From: Dermabacter sp. | GTDB lineage: Bacteria > Actinomycetota > Actinomycetes > Actinomycetales > Dermabacteraceae | Length of the DNA: 64,000 nt | Assembly (NCBI GenBank): GCA_030538475.1 | Contig: JAUNTX010000001.1 | Coordinates: forward strand, 289,484-353,483 | Direction of reading: 5' to 3' | Shown: in pieces, positions 51,454-61,530 of the stretch | How the letters are laid out: each line of letters begins with the position of its first letter | How positions within the stretch are numbered: position 1 is the first letter of the stretch | Notes under the pieces: model-generated | The model's input: only the letters and a program-made list of their open reading frames with translations | Databases searched by the model: none | Told to the model about the DNA's origin: nothing | Position numbers and translations under genes: made by a program

Positions 51454-52501
51454 GATTTCCAGAACAGCAACGTTGGCACTCTGTCTCGTTTTTTGTATGG
51501 GACTATCACCCTTAGCATACGCTTCACCACTGAGCGCCAACAACAGCTATGTAGGCGGGTCAGACGGCGATACGGCGACTGTTGAAGGCATGAGGGAACA
51601 GCAGAGTGATCAAGCTGGCACAGCCGGGCAGCAGGCCTCCTATGTTGGAGAGTCTTCGGCGCCGGGCCGTGTCAGCAGGCCTCCTGTGGAGGAGGTGTGG
51701 GCATCGGCGTCAGATCCGGAGCGGGGCTGTGAAGCAATTTACGGCACCAAGGAAGGGAAACCCAATTGGTGTCGCGTTATCTCAGTGGCGTGCGATGCGA
51801 AGGGCGTTATGTACGGCGATGGTTCGCGCGCCGTGGTGGGGCATCGCGTGAAAACTTCAACCGGGCAGCGAGCCGACGACTGGAGGAAGCTCTCCTGCGT
51901 ACAGCCCGGCACTGGCAGCTCCGGCGGTGTGGAGGCTGCACCTGTCGTGGTGACCGAAACGGAGTTTGCTTCCCTTGGTGTCGAGCCGCTCGTGGCGCAT
52001 CTAGGGCCGCCGGTGGCGATGCAGATCCCCACCAGCATGGACGTGATCGTGTGGGCGGAGCGCCGAGTGCAAGAACTCCACACCGAACTACTCGGTCAAG
52101 ACGTGGTGATTCGAGCGACCCCGATCAAGTACGTGTGGACGTTCGGTGACGGTACTGAATTGACCACGTCTTTTGCTGGCAGGCCGTGGCCCGAGCGCGA
52201 CATTTCGATGCGGTACCGCAACGAAGGCTGGTACGAACTCTCGCTGACCACCGAGTTCGCCGGCGAATACTCCGTGGCCGGAGGCCCGTTCGTACCCATC
52301 GACGGGACGATCCACGTCACCTCCGAGCCCCGATGGCTCTATGCCAACGTCATGAAAGCACGCCTCGTGAGCGGGCCGGTGGATCCAGCGTTGAACGAGA
52401 TCCCCGAACGCACCGAAGAAACCCTCGGCAAACCCAACCCGAAGGCGAAGAAGACGACCCTGAAGTACCCGGGACAGAACACGAAGAAAAAGCGCCGGTA
52501 G
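51446..52501 (+). CDS. secreted protein with C-terminal PKD-like domain
   Basis: A 351-residue protein starting MNKISRTATLALCLVFCMG at 51446 (GGAG upstream). A Sec signal peptide ends near residue 27 (AYASP). The middle has a disulfide-type Cys set (RGCEAIYG, NWCRVISVACDAKG). The C-terminal part reads RATPIKYVWTFGDGTEL, a PKD-like strand motif, and the last 25 residues are Lys/Arg/Pro-rich without a membrane anchor or sorting signal. It is translationally coupled to the lipoprotein. The role is unknown; the base composition is mixed, AT-rich at the 5' end and GC-rich later. Confidence 0.7.
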   Translation: MNKISRTATLALCLVFCMGLSPLAYASPLSANNSYVGGSDGDTATVEGMREQQSDQAGTAGQQASYVGESSAPGRVSRPPVEEVWASASDPERGCEAIYGTKEGKPNWCRVISVACDAKGVMYGDGSRAVVGHRVKTSTGQRADDWRKLSCVQPGTGSSGGVEAAPVVVTETEFASLGVEPLVAHLGPPVAMQIPTSMDVIVWAERRVQELHTELLGQDVVIRATPIKYVWTFGDGTELTTSFAGRPWPERDISMRYRNEGWYELSLTTEFAGEYSVAGGPFVPIDGTIHVTSEPRWLYANVMKARLVSGPVDPALNEIPERTEETLGKPNPKAKKTTLKYPGQNTKKKRR

Positions 52502-52530
52502 GGACAGCGGCGTCGATCAGGGCTTCCTTG

Positions 52531-53214
52531 CTAGCAGGGCGGCGTCACGAAGGTGCCGCTAATCGACTGGGTGTAGGTGGTGCCGCCCGTCATGCCCGCA
52601 TTACCATCGACCGGCGACGCCTGGAAGGAGAAGAGACCGGCCGAACCCGGCTGAATCGCGGTGGGGAACACGATCCGAATCTCGGTCGCCGTCTGGGTCA
52701 CGGTCGGGGCGGGAAGATTGCGCGTGAACTGCTCGCGCACCTGGCCATACACCCGGAGAAAGACGGTGTAATCCGACGGAACCGTGTTCATGGTGGACCG
52801 GTTCGTCTGCATCGGGTCATTCAACGGGATCACAAACGTGGCCCCCGCCTGCGCCCCGGGCCCATTGGCAGGGAAAGCCATGGCGATGCGCCAGTTGAGC
52901 CGGGGGTTGGTCGCGCTCGCCGACGCCCAGTGCTGCACCTCGAGCACGCCCGGAGGCGTATCGGTGGGCTTGACCGTGGCATCGAAGTTCGACGTCGAGC
53001 TATTCGGAGCGTTGGCCACGATGCGCGAGGAAGCAAACCAGCTCACGTCGCGATTACACAGCGGGGACGCAGCAAAGGCCGGGGCGGCCGTCGCCACCAC
53101 TGCCGTGGGAACAGCCCACACCACGCCGCGAGCAATGGCGCGACGGCTCACCGCCGCAGGCGCCTGAGCATCCGGCTGGGTGGACGACTGCTCTGCGGGG
53201 GATGTCGCGGTCAT
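52531..53214 (-). CDS. Tat-exported protein of unknown function
   Basis: About 227 residues. A twin-arginine-type signal (VSRRAIARGVVWAVPTAVVATAAPAFA) at about residues 22-48 predicts export. The mature part starts SPLCNRDVSWF and contains Ig-like beta-strand sequence, ending in a Cys (TFVTPPC), so one disulfide between ends is possible. The ATG at 53214 has AGAGGG about seven bases upstream. Proteins with this layout are frequent in Actinomyces-like bacteria, but I recognise no domain. Confidence 0.7.
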   Translation of the reverse strand: MTATSPAEQSSTQPDAQAPAAVSRRAIARGVVWAVPTAVVATAAPAFAASPLCNRDVSWFASSRIVANAPNSSTSNFDATVKPTDTPPGVLEVQHWASASATNPRLNWRIAMAFPANGPGAQAGATFVIPLNDPMQTNRSTMNTVPSDYTVFLRVYGQVREQFTRNLPAPTVTQTATEIRIVFPTAIQPGSAGLFSFQASPVDGNAGMTGGTTYTQSISGTFVTPPC

Positions 53215-53589
53215 GATCTGCCCTCTTCTCAAGAAATTGTTGCGGCCTCAGCACGGATGAATGTCCCGCTGAACCGAGCCCTACCAACCGAACGACTTGA
53301 AGCCGTGTCTACGTCGGCAATCTACACGGCCCGCCGCCTCCCACGCATCGGCAATTCCTGCCCTGACCAGGGCCCCGCCACCGCGGCTGCATAATCATGC
53401 AGCGATCAGTGACCGCCGAGTAATTGAATCCCGTACATATCGGCGACGGCTCGTTGGTGCCGCGGCCCGGCCGTCCGCACCCCCTGCATACCGATTCATG
53501 GGACCTGTGGTGCATCTAACGTCCGCGCGGGACCTCTGGTCTCACGATCCGAACCGACGGCACAGCGCAGCGGCTCGCCAGCGGGTTCC
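53215..53589. promoter_or_regulatory. 375-bp intergenic region with a palindrome
   Basis: No gene is supported on either strand. A perfect inverted repeat GCTGCAT AATC ATGCAGC at 53386-53403 has 7-bp arms and lies about 180 bp upstream of the Tat-exported protein gene. It could be an operator or part of a promoter; the partner regulator is unknown. Confidence 0.4.
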
Positions 53590-54861
53590 CTATCGGGCGG
53601 TGGCGCTCAGGACCGTGAAGCGCCGATCCCGACTCACCTCACGGACGCGCTCGGCCCGGGCGGCGAGGAGGGGCCGGTAGCGAAGGTGAGAGTTGTGGAC
53701 CACGAGCAGCATTCCTCCAGGCGCCAACACCCGGAAGGCGGCATCGAGCAACGGCCCGGCAAGCGAGGGATCCACGCGGGTCCCCTCGTGAAACGGTGGG
53801 TTCAGCAGCACGAGATCCATCGAGCCGTCGGCCACTCCGGAGGCGGCATCGTCCCAGGTCACCGCCACGTCGGGCCATGCCGCGAGCGTGGCACGCGTGG
53901 TGCGCACGGCGTCGAGGTCAATGTCCGTTGCGAGCAGGTCAATCGCGCGGCCCGCGCCCCTCGCCGCATTCAGGACATCGAGGGCCACGGATCCGTTGCC
54001 GCTGCCCAGATCCAGCACTCGCAGCGGCAAGCCGCCGTCGGCTCGCTCAGCCAGGCCCGCCAGAGCCGCGGGCGCCGCAGCAGCGAGCGCCACTCCCCCG
54101 TGATCGGCCCGACCGCCGGAAAACACGCCGCCAAGCCCCACGATCGTGCCGTCGGAGCCGCCGCGCTGACCCGCATGCTCCTCCACCCCTTCTCGCGCGC
54201 CGCTCGCGTGCAGGCAACGGAACTTGCCGCGGCCGCGGCCCGCGCTCACGGTGCGGAAACCCCGCCCCAGCACATCGTTCATCGACCTGCTCATGTGGCG
54301 GGTATTCCCGCCCAGCACGAGAGCCACGGGGGTATCGGTGCGCGCAGCGTGGCGGGCCAGGGCGCGCGTCCAGTCATCGAGGGCGTTGAGGGATTTCGGC
54401 AGCCGCCCCACGGCAAAGACGGGCCGCGCCGCACACTCATCGAGGGTGTCGCCGAGGCCCTCGCCCGGGCCGTCGATTCCCGCAACGTGCAGCCGCGCGG
54501 CCACCCGCTCGCCGAAAGCATCGGCCATGGCCCGCAGCGCCCGCGCCTCGGCCAGGCTCCGAGAGCGAGCAATGACGCGCCCCGGGGCGCTCCCGTCGGC
54601 CCCGCCTCCCGCAGGCTGCTCGAGCACCCGCGCGAGCGCCCACGCGGTGAGCGCGCCGGTGCGGTCATCAAGCACCACGATGTCGCCATCCAGGCCCGCG
54701 CCCGCATCGACGCTGCCGCCCGAGGCCGCAGCCGCAAAGCTGCCTGTCGCGCTCTCGGCATCGGCCCACACGAGGCGGTCCAGGGCGTCGGACCGCTCAC
54801 GCGCCGCCTGCATCACGGCACTGCTGGCACTGCTCATCTCCGGCGCGTCGGTCAACTCCAT
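53590..54861 (-). CDS. class I SAM methyltransferase, RsmC/RlmG-like
   Basis: A 423-residue enzyme with the two-domain layout of rRNA guanine-N2 methyltransferases: a degenerate N-terminal half (residues 1 to about 200) and a catalytic C-terminal MTS domain with VLDLGSGNGSVALDV (SAM site) and DLVLLNPPFHEG (NPPF active site). It probably methylates a guanine in 16S or 23S rRNA; which one is not clear. It lies 9 bp downstream of the MaoC-like gene on the same strand, but the functions are unrelated. Confidence 0.85.
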   Translation of the reverse strand: MELTDAPEMSSASSAVMQAARERSDALDRLVWADAESATGSFAAAASGGSVDAGAGLDGDIVVLDDRTGALTAWALARVLEQPAGGGADGSAPGRVIARSRSLAEARALRAMADAFGERVAARLHVAGIDGPGEGLGDTLDECAARPVFAVGRLPKSLNALDDWTRALARHAARTDTPVALVLGGNTRHMSRSMNDVLGRGFRTVSAGRGRGKFRCLHASGAREGVEEHAGQRGGSDGTIVGLGGVFSGGRADHGGVALAAAAPAALAGLAERADGGLPLRVLDLGSGNGSVALDVLNAARGAGRAIDLLATDIDLDAVRTTRATLAAWPDVAVTWDDAASGVADGSMDLVLLNPPFHEGTRVDPSLAGPLLDAAFRVLAPGGMLLVVHNSHLRYRPLLAARAERVREVSRDRRFTVLSATAR

Positions 54862-54870
54862 CCGGCCAGC

Positions 54871-55869
54871 CTACCGAGACTCGCCGGACGATCCCGTGCC
54901 GGAGCCCTGATCGTCAATCGACGTGCCCTGTTCCGCCTCGCGAACACCCCTCGCATCGAGGTTTTCGACGCTCCCGCTGAAGTGCAGGCGGGCGGCGGGC
55001 GCCGGTGCGTTCTCCGAGTCGGCGCCGCGGCGCGGCCGGGCGGCCTTGTACCCCTGGAACTCGGTGCGGCCGCCGCCGTCGTCGGCATAGGACACCCAGA
55101 CGGTGGCGGGCAGGAGCACGGGGGCGGCGAACTCGACGTCCCAGCGCAGCGGCCGGGCGAGGTCCGGCCCGGCCTCGCTGAAGGCCCGCGATGCCGTATA
55201 CATGCCGTGGGCAATCGCCGAGGGGAAGCCGAAGGCCTTCGCGCTCAGGGCGGACATGTGGATCGGGTTGATGTCTCCCGACACCGACGCGTAGGTGCGG
55301 CCCGTGTTCGCGGGCAAGCGCCAACGCGCACTCGGCGGCCTCGGCGTGAACGGAGGCCGCGCGGAACGCTTGGACGAGGACTCGTCGGAGATTTCGGCGG
55401 CGCCCTGGCCTCGCGCCAGATAGGTGGAAACGTCCGTGGCGATGATGCTCCCACCCGAGGAGATGACGCTGACGGCCTCGAAGGTGCGCCCGCGCCGGTG
55501 CGGCGCCAGGTTCTGCACGTGGCAGTCGATGTCGATCCGCTCCCCGACCGTGATGGGGCGGTGCTGAAGCACCGAGTTCTTCACGTGGACGAGCCCGAGC
55601 AGCGGCGCGGGGAACCGAGGCGCGGCCATGAGGGACAGTGCCACGGGAAACGCGAGCACGTGCAGGAAACCCGGGTGCACGTAGTCGCTCGCGCTCACCC
55701 CGAGAACGTGGTCAAACTGGGCGGAGCGCTCGGGATCAATCCGCACGTCCCGCACGGCGAAAACGGTCTGCGGGAGCGAGGCCGAACGGGCCACGGGCGG
55801 GCGGGAGAGCGCCGCGGCCCAGATCGAGGCGAAGCTCGGGACGTGAGAGAGGGTCTTGACGGTGGCCAT
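54871..55869 (-). CDS. MaoC-like (HtdX-type) acyl-thioester dehydratase
   Basis: A 332-residue double hot-dog protein. The hydratase motif is GDINPIHMSALSAKAFGFPSAIAHGMYTA (Asp/His pair) near residues 197-225; the N-terminal half is a degenerate second hot-dog fold. It hydrates or dehydrates 3-hydroxyacyl thioesters. With the long FabG and thiolase upstream it matches the order of mycobacterial htdX-fabG4-fadA2. The gap to fabG is only 3 bp. Confidence 0.88.
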   Translation of the reverse strand: MATVKTLSHVPSFASIWAAALSRPPVARSASLPQTVFAVRDVRIDPERSAQFDHVLGVSASDYVHPGFLHVLAFPVALSLMAAPRFPAPLLGLVHVKNSVLQHRPITVGERIDIDCHVQNLAPHRRGRTFEAVSVISSGGSIIATDVSTYLARGQGAAEISDESSSKRSARPPFTPRPPSARWRLPANTGRTYASVSGDINPIHMSALSAKAFGFPSAIAHGMYTASRAFSEAGPDLARPLRWDVEFAAPVLLPATVWVSYADDGGGRTEFQGYKAARPRRGADSENAPAPAARLHFSGSVENLDARGVREAEQGTSIDDQGSGTGSSGESR

Positions 55870-55872
55870 GCC

Positions 55873-57213
55873 CTAGCGTCCCACGATGTTCTGGCCGCAC
55901 ACGCGCAGCGTCTCGCCCTGGATACCGCCGGCGGCAGGCGCAAGCATGAACGCGACGGCTTCGGCCACGTCCACGGGCAGACCGCCCTGACTCAGGGAGT
56001 TGAGGCGGCGCGCGAACTCGCGGCGCAGCGGCGGAATCTTCGCGGTCATCTCCGTCTCGATAAACCCGGGGGCGATCGCATTGGCAGTGCCGCCCGTGGG
56101 GGCGAGCTCGCGCGCGAGCGCATCGACGTACGCCATCACCCCGGACTTCGAGGTGGCGTAGTTGGTCTGCCCGCGGTTCCCAGCAATCCCACTGGTGGAG
56201 GCGATGCCGACGTGACGGAACTGGGGCCCGAGCACCCCCGAGGCGCGCAGGGCGTCCGTGATCTGAATCTGCGCGGTGAGGTTGACGGCAATGACCGCCT
56301 CCCACTTGTCGGCCGTCATGTTGGCGAGCATCTTGTCGCGCGTGATCCCGGCGTTGTGGACGATCCCATCGAGCTCGCGGCCGTGGCTGCTGACCGCCTC
56401 CGCGATCCGCTCACCGGCAGTATCGGCAGTAACGTCGGCGATCACCGGGATCGCGCCGATCTCGCTCGCGAGACGGGAAAGATCCACGCCCGCGCCCATG
56501 ACATCGACCGCGATCACGAGGGCGCCATCGGCCGCGAGCGTGCGGGCGATGGCCTCGCCGATGCCGCGGGCCGCTCCCGTGACGCACAGGGTGAGCCCCT
56601 CGAGGGGCCGCTCACCGGGCGCGGCGGAGTCCCCGGCGTCGGTCGCGATGGAGAGCAGCTGTCCGTCCACGAAGGCGCTCCGGGCGCTGAGGAAGAATCG
56701 CAGGGCGTGCTGAACGCTCGGCGCCGTGAGGCTCACGCCCGAGGCCACAACAATCCCGTTCGCGGTCGCGCCGCGCCGCATCTCGTGCCCGAGCGAGCGC
56801 ACGAAACCTTCGATCCCTCCGCGCGCGGCGTCGATCGCGAGGTCCTCACTATCGGGGGCGCGCGACAGCGTGATGATGCGCCCGCCGGGCGCGAGCGCGC
56901 GCAGGCTCGCGGCCGCACCGAGGGCCACGGGGGCGATGTCCGACGGCTGCCGGATCTCATCGAGCACGAGCACGAGCGAGCCGATGCTCGGGGCCTCGGC
57001 GGCGCTGCGGCGCACGTCGGCCCCCCAGTCCAGCAGGAGGCGGGCGATCTGATCGGCGCCGGAGCCCTCGCCAAGAACGACGACGGGCTCGAGCAGCGGC
57101 GCGGGACGCTCGGCGCGGCGCGGAAGCTTCGGCGGGTTCGGCAGGCCCAGCGTGGCGGCGATCTTCTTGCCGACGGGGTTCTTGACGAACTTTTCGTAGC
57201 GGGGAGTGCTCAT
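55873..57213 (-). CDS. fabG: long 3-oxoacyl-[acyl-carrier-protein] reductase (FabG4-type)
   Basis: A 446-residue high-molecular-weight FabG. The N-terminal half (about 1-205) is a Rossmann-like flavodoxin-type domain without a complete active site. The C-terminal half is a full SDR: GAARGIGEAIA (cofactor), HNAGITRDKMLANM (NAG), STSGIAGNRGQTNYATSK (catalytic Ser-Tyr-Lys) and APGFIETEMT. FabG4-type enzymes reduce 3-oxoacyl-CoA with NADH. The ATG overlaps the thiolase stop by 4 bp. Confidence 0.93.
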   Translation of the reverse strand: MSTPRYEKFVKNPVGKKIAATLGLPNPPKLPRRAERPAPLLEPVVVLGEGSGADQIARLLLDWGADVRRSAAEAPSIGSLVLVLDEIRQPSDIAPVALGAAASLRALAPGGRIITLSRAPDSEDLAIDAARGGIEGFVRSLGHEMRRGATANGIVVASGVSLTAPSVQHALRFFLSARSAFVDGQLLSIATDAGDSAAPGERPLEGLTLCVTGAARGIGEAIARTLAADGALVIAVDVMGAGVDLSRLASEIGAIPVIADVTADTAGERIAEAVSSHGRELDGIVHNAGITRDKMLANMTADKWEAVIAVNLTAQIQITDALRASGVLGPQFRHVGIASTSGIAGNRGQTNYATSKSGVMAYVDALARELAPTGGTANAIAPGFIETEMTAKIPPLRREFARRLNSLSQGGLPVDVAEAVAFMLAPAAGGIQGETLRVCGQNIVGR

Positions 57214-58547
57214 CGCTGGGCTCCTTCGGTGGCGTCGGTGAGATCGGCGGGATCCGCTTCGAGCAGGGCCACGACTCCCTGGCCGGACGCGGCGCAGATG
57301 GAGATGACGCCTCGCTTGACCTCGCCGCTCTCCATGGCTGCGCGGTGCAGCAGGGTGGCCAGCAGGGCCACGATGCGCCCGCCGGTCGCGGCGAACGGGT
57401 GACCGGCGGCGAGCGAGGAACCCGCCACGTTGATGCGGTCTCTCTCAATCGTGCCGAAGGCCGAGTCGCGGCCCAGCTTCTCGCGCCCGAACTCATCGGA
57501 TTCCCATGCCTTGAGGGTCGTGAGCACCGTGGCGGCGAACGCTTCGTGGATTTCAAAGAGGTCGATGTCCTCAAGCGTGAGCCCGTGGGCATCGAGCAGC
57601 GCGGGCATGGCGTAGGCGGGGGCCATGAGCAGTCCCTCGTTGCCGTGCACGAAGTCCACGGCGGCCGAACGGAAGTCCACGACGCGGGCCAGGCGCTTCA
57701 GGCCCCGCTCGCGCGCCCAGTCGGCCCTCGAGACGAGCACGACGCTCGCGCCGTCGGTGAGGCCGGTCGAGTTGCCCGCCGTCATCGTCGGGCTCTCGGT
57801 GCCGAACACTGTCTTGAGGGAGGCCAGCTTCTCGAGCGTGGTGTCGGCGCGCAGGTATTCGTCGCGCGCGAGGCCGCGGTAGCCGGTCATGAGGTCGTCG
57901 AAGAGCCCCTCCGCGTAGGCGGCGGCGAGCTTCTGGTGGGAAGACAGCGCCCATGCGTCCTGTTCCTCGCGGCTCACGCCCCAGGCGAGGGTGGTGAGGG
58001 CCTGGTGCTCGCCCATGGACAGCCCGGTGCGGGGCTCGCCGTTGCCGGGGGCTTTCGGGGTGAGGTCCGACGGGCGCAGGGACCCGAGGAGTTTCGCCTT
58101 CTGCAGCGGCGTGCGGGCGCGGCTGAGCAGGTGCAGCTTCTTGCGCAGCGGCGTGGAGACTTCGATGGGGGCGTCGGAGGCGGAATCGACGCCGCCCGCG
58201 ATGCCGGAGTCGATCTGGCCGAGCTGAATCTTGTTGCTCACGTGCCACAGGGCTTCGAGGCCGGTCGCGCACGCCTTTTGCAGATCGACGGCGCTCGTGC
58301 GCGCGTCGAGGGCGGTGCCGAGCACACTTTCGCGCGTGAGGTTGAAGTCGGCGGCGCTCTTGAGCACGGCGCCCGCGGCGACATCGCCGATGGTTTCACC
58401 CTGGAGGGCGAACCTGGCCACGAGGCCGTCGAGGGCCGCGGTGAGCATGTCGCGGTTGGAGACGCCGCGGTAGGCGCCCCCGATCTTTCCGAAGGGGAGG
58501 CGGTTGCCTCCAAGGACGTAGGCGTCGTTGCCGGTCGGCTGATTCAC
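57210..58547 (-). CDS. fadA: acetyl-CoA C-acyltransferase (FadA2-like thiolase)
   Basis: A 445-residue thiolase. The nucleophilic Cys is in AVDLQKACATGLEALWH, the second motif EIHEAFAATVLTTLKAWES contains the catalytic His, NVAGSSLAAGHPFAATGGRI is the GHP motif, and the last Cys is in ICAASGQGVV. It cleaves or forms 3-oxoacyl-CoA. First gene of the thiolase-FabG-MaoC operon, divergent from the TetR gene. Confidence 0.93.
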   Translation of the reverse strand: MNQPTGNDAYVLGGNRLPFGKIGGAYRGVSNRDMLTAALDGLVARFALQGETIGDVAAGAVLKSAADFNLTRESVLGTALDARTSAVDLQKACATGLEALWHVSNKIQLGQIDSGIAGGVDSASDAPIEVSTPLRKKLHLLSRARTPLQKAKLLGSLRPSDLTPKAPGNGEPRTGLSMGEHQALTTLAWGVSREEQDAWALSSHQKLAAAYAEGLFDDLMTGYRGLARDEYLRADTTLEKLASLKTVFGTESPTMTAGNSTGLTDGASVVLVSRADWARERGLKRLARVVDFRSAAVDFVHGNEGLLMAPAYAMPALLDAHGLTLEDIDLFEIHEAFAATVLTTLKAWESDEFGREKLGRDSAFGTIERDRINVAGSSLAAGHPFAATGGRIVALLATLLHRAAMESGEVKRGVISICAASGQGVVALLEADPADLTDATEGAQR

Positions 58548-58594
58548 AAGAACCCCTTTACATGAGACTGTGGGTACTTGATACTCTAGGTTTC

Positions 58595-59275
58595 ATGAAC
58601 CACGTCGCGCAAGCCCAGTCCGGGACCCCCACCCTGGCCCGGCCGTCGGAAACCCCGGTGCCGGAGGCCGACGGCCGCTCGACCCGCTGGTCCCAGCACC
58701 GCGAGCAGCGCAAGGCCGATATCCTCGACGTTGCCCGCAGGCTCATCCACCAGCGCGGACCCCAGGTGACGATGGACGAGATCGCCCAGGCCTCCGGCAC
58801 CTCGAAGTCCGTGGTCTACCGCTACTTCCGCGACAAGTCCGATCTCCAGCGGGCGCTCGGCATCCAACTGTTCAACGCCATGCACCGTCAGCTTGCCGCC
58901 CAGGCGCGCGCCGCGACCCCCGCCGACGGCGCCGAGCAAGCCCCCTACCAGGGCATCCGCTCGATGGTCCTCGCGTTCGTCACCGCGGCCCGCAGCTCGA
59001 TCCACCTGTTCAGCTTCGTCATCCAGCCCTCCCCCGGCCTCAATCACTTCCTCGCCTCCGTGCGCCGGCTCGTCATCACCACCCTGCCGTCCACCATGAG
59101 CCCGCTCGAGCGCACGCTCTTTGCCGCGGGCGCGGTGAGCTTCGTCCAGGAAGTGACCGAGCACTGGATGCGCGCCCCCGCCGACGATCCCATCGCCCAG
59201 CTGGAGCCCGAGGAGATCACGTCCCTCGTGGTCGCCTGGCTCACCGAATCCCCGTTCCCGTCACCACCCACCTAA
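58595..59275 (+). CDS. TetR family regulator of the acyl cassette
   Basis: A 226-residue repressor with HTH PQVTMDEIAQASGTSKSVVYRYFRDKSDL at about residues 60-88. The ATG at 58595 starts NHVAQAQSG; an in-frame ATG at 58562 lies in the promoter and is less likely. TetR regulators adjacent to such operons usually respond to long-chain acyl-CoA. A TTTACA element at 58557-58562 and GATACT/TACTCT near 58580-58587 suggest a promoter in the 47-bp divergent space. Confidence 0.85.
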   Translation: MNHVAQAQSGTPTLARPSETPVPEADGRSTRWSQHREQRKADILDVARRLIHQRGPQVTMDEIAQASGTSKSVVYRYFRDKSDLQRALGIQLFNAMHRQLAAQARAATPADGAEQAPYQGIRSMVLAFVTAARSSIHLFSFVIQPSPGLNHFLASVRRLVITTLPSTMSPLERTLFAAGAVSFVQEVTEHWMRAPADDPIAQLEPEEITSLVVAWLTESPFPSPPT

Positions 59276-59329
59276 GAGTCCGCTCACCCGAATTTTTCAC
59301 ACCCGACACCGCTGTCGAAAGGACACACC

Positions 59330-61465
59330 ATGAGCACCCCCACCACCACCGGATCCCTGCGCCGCCTACCCACCGGCTCCATCCCCCGCGTCGGCGCCGC
59401 CCGCTCCGGCACCGCCGAATCCACCGCCGCCACCACCCACGCGCCCGGCAAGCGGCCCCGCACGCTCGATACCGCGCTCGTGAGCCGCATGCTGCTCGGC
59501 AGCTTCCCCGACTCTCGCCTCACCTCCCGCGAGCGCGCCAAGAACCCCGAGCTGCACGATGTGGTCGGCCTGCCGCTCGCGGAGCATCGCGAGCTCGTCC
59601 TTGACCAGCTCGGCATCCTGGCCCGCGCGCGCACGAACCAGGCGATGCTTCCCGAATCGCTCGGGGGCACGAACTGCCCGGGCGACAACCTCGCCCAGTT
59701 CGAAGAGCTCGTCGTGGCCTCGCCGTCGCTGCAGATCAAGGCGGGCGTGCAGTGGGGCCTGTTCGCGGGGGCGATCCTCCAGCTCGGCACCGAGGCGCAT
59801 CACGAGGCGTGGGTGGAGGACGCCATGACCCTTGCGCTGCCGGGCGCGTTCGCGATGACGGAGACGGGGCACGGCTCGGACGTGTCCTCGCTCGCGACGA
59901 CCGCGACGTACGATCCGGACACCGACGAGTTCGTGATCCACACGCCGTTCCGGGCGGCCTACAAGGACTACCTGGGCAACGCCGCGTGCCACGCCCGGGC
60001 GGCCACGGTGTTCGCGCGGCTCATCACGCGCGGGGTGGATCACGGCGTGCACTGCTTCTTCGTGCCGATTCGCGATGCCGAGGGCCGCTTCCTCGACGGC
60101 ATCGGCGGCGAGGACGACGGGCACAAGGGCGGCCTGCTCGGCGTGGATAACGGGCGGCTGCACTTCACGCACATGCGGGTACCGCGCACGAACCTCCTCA
60201 ACCGCTACGGAAACGTGGATGCCGACGGCGTCTACACCTCTCCCATCGCCTCGCCGGGGCGGCGCTTCTTCACGATGCTCGGCACCCTCGTGCAGGGCCG
60301 CGTCTCGCTCGACGGCGCGGCGCTGCGGGCCAGCCAGCTGGGCCTTGGCATCGCGGTGACGTACGCGAGCCAGCGGCGCCAGTTCCAGGGGGCCAGCACG
60401 ACGGAAGAGACCGTGCTGCTGGACTACCAGAGCCACCTCAACCGGCTGCTGCCGCGGATCGCGGACGTGTATGCGGGCCAGTTCGCCCACGACGAGCTGC
60501 TGCGCAGCTACGACGAGGTGTTCAGCGGGCGCGGCGATTCCGACGATGCGCGCGAGGACCTGGAGACCCTCGCCGCGGCCCTCAAGCCCACCTCGACTCG
60601 GCTCGCGCTCGATGTACTGCAGGAGTGCCGCGAGGCGTGCGGCGGGCAGGGGTTCCTCGCGGTCAATCGCCTGACCGAACTGCACGCCGATCTGGACGTG
60701 TACGCCACGTTCGAGGGCGACAACACCGTGCTCTTGCAGCTCGTGGCCAAGCGCCTGCTCGCGGAGTATTCGAGCGAGCTGAAGAACATTGACGCCGCGG
60801 GCGTGGGACGGTTCATCGCGGGCAGGGCCGACACCCTCGCGCGCCGCCACACCCCGTTCTTCCGCATGGTGCAGGCGGTCTCGGATGCGGGAAGCGCCAA
60901 GCGCGCCGCCGAAAGCATGCGCGATCCCGCCTTCCAGGAGTACATGCTGGCCACGCGGGCCCGGGTCATGGTCGAAGAGCTGGCGCTCGCCCTGCGGCCC
61001 GCGGCGCGGATGTCGAGCGCCGACGCGTCCGCGCTCGTGAACAAGCACCAGGTGGAGATGATCGAGGCGGCGAAGGCCCACGCGGACTTCTTGCGCTTCA
61101 CCGCGTTCACGAATGCGGTGAACGAGGTGAGCGACCCGGACACCCAGCACGTCCTGTTCCGCTTGCGCGATCTCTACTCGCTCACGCGGATCGAGGCGCA
61201 CCTGGACTGGTACCTGCTGGGCGGGCACATGTCGCTCCAGCGCGGACGCACCCTGCGCGGCTACATCAACCGCCTGCTGTGGAAGCTGCGCCCGAACGTG
61301 GTGCCGCTCGTGGAGGCGTTCGACCTAGCCCCCGAGCACGTGCGCGCCCCCATCGCGCTCGGCGAGGAGAAGATGCGCCAGGACGAGGCGCGCGAGTACC
61401 TGCGGGAAGCGCGGGCGAAGCGGGATGCGCCCGTCAGCGAGAAGTCGCTGGCCAAGAAGAGGTAG
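59330..61465 (+). CDS. acyl-CoA oxidase/dehydrogenase-family flavoprotein
   Basis: A 711-residue enzyme, longer than ordinary acyl-CoA dehydrogenases (about 380-600). The FAD/substrate motif [18 protein letters not shown] lies near residue 176; the later ACGGQGFL and [18 protein letters not shown] are typical of acyl-CoA oxidases and FadE5-like proteins. It would make the trans-2-enoyl-CoA used by the MaoC enzyme. It lies 54 bp after the TetR gene, giving a second arm of the cassette. Whether oxygen or an electron-transfer protein is the acceptor cannot be read. Confidence 0.88.
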   Translation: MSTPTTTGSLRRLPTGSIPRVGAARSGTAESTAATTHAPGKRPRTLDTALVSRMLLGSFPDSRLTSRERAKNPELHDVVGLPLAEHRELVLDQLGILARARTNQAMLPESLGGTNCPGDNLAQFEELVVASPSLQIKAGVQWGLFAGAILQLGTEAHHEAWVEDAMTLALPGAFAMTETGHGSDVSSLATTATYDPDTDEFVIHTPFRAAYKDYLGNAACHARAATVFARLITRGVDHGVHCFFVPIRDAEGRFLDGIGGEDDGHKGGLLGVDNGRLHFTHMRVPRTNLLNRYGNVDADGVYTSPIASPGRRFFTMLGTLVQGRVSLDGAALRASQLGLGIAVTYASQRRQFQGASTTEETVLLDYQSHLNRLLPRIADVYAGQFAHDELLRSYDEVFSGRGDSDDAREDLETLAAALKPTSTRLALDVLQECREACGGQGFLAVNRLTELHADLDVYATFEGDNTVLLQLVAKRLLAEYSSELKNIDAAGVGRFIAGRADTLARRHTPFFRMVQAVSDAGSAKRAAESMRDPAFQEYMLATRARVMVEELALALRPAARMSSADASALVNKHQVEMIEAAKAHADFLRFTAFTNAVNEVSDPDTQHVLFRLRDLYSLTRIEAHLDWYLLGGHMSLQRGRTLRGYINRLLWKLRPNVVPLVEAFDLAPEHVRAPIALGEEKMRQDEAREYLREARAKRDAPVSEKSLAKKR

Positions 61466-61530
61466 GCACGGCGCCCGGCACCGTAAAATGGGGGGCGGCA
61501 ACGCCCCCTACGCGAAGGATCGCCGCGCGC

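Noticed and set aside
53686..57402. 1238-codon open frame on the plus strand
   Set aside because: Antisense to the methyltransferase, MaoC and FabG genes, whose domains are clear; no recognisable protein pattern.
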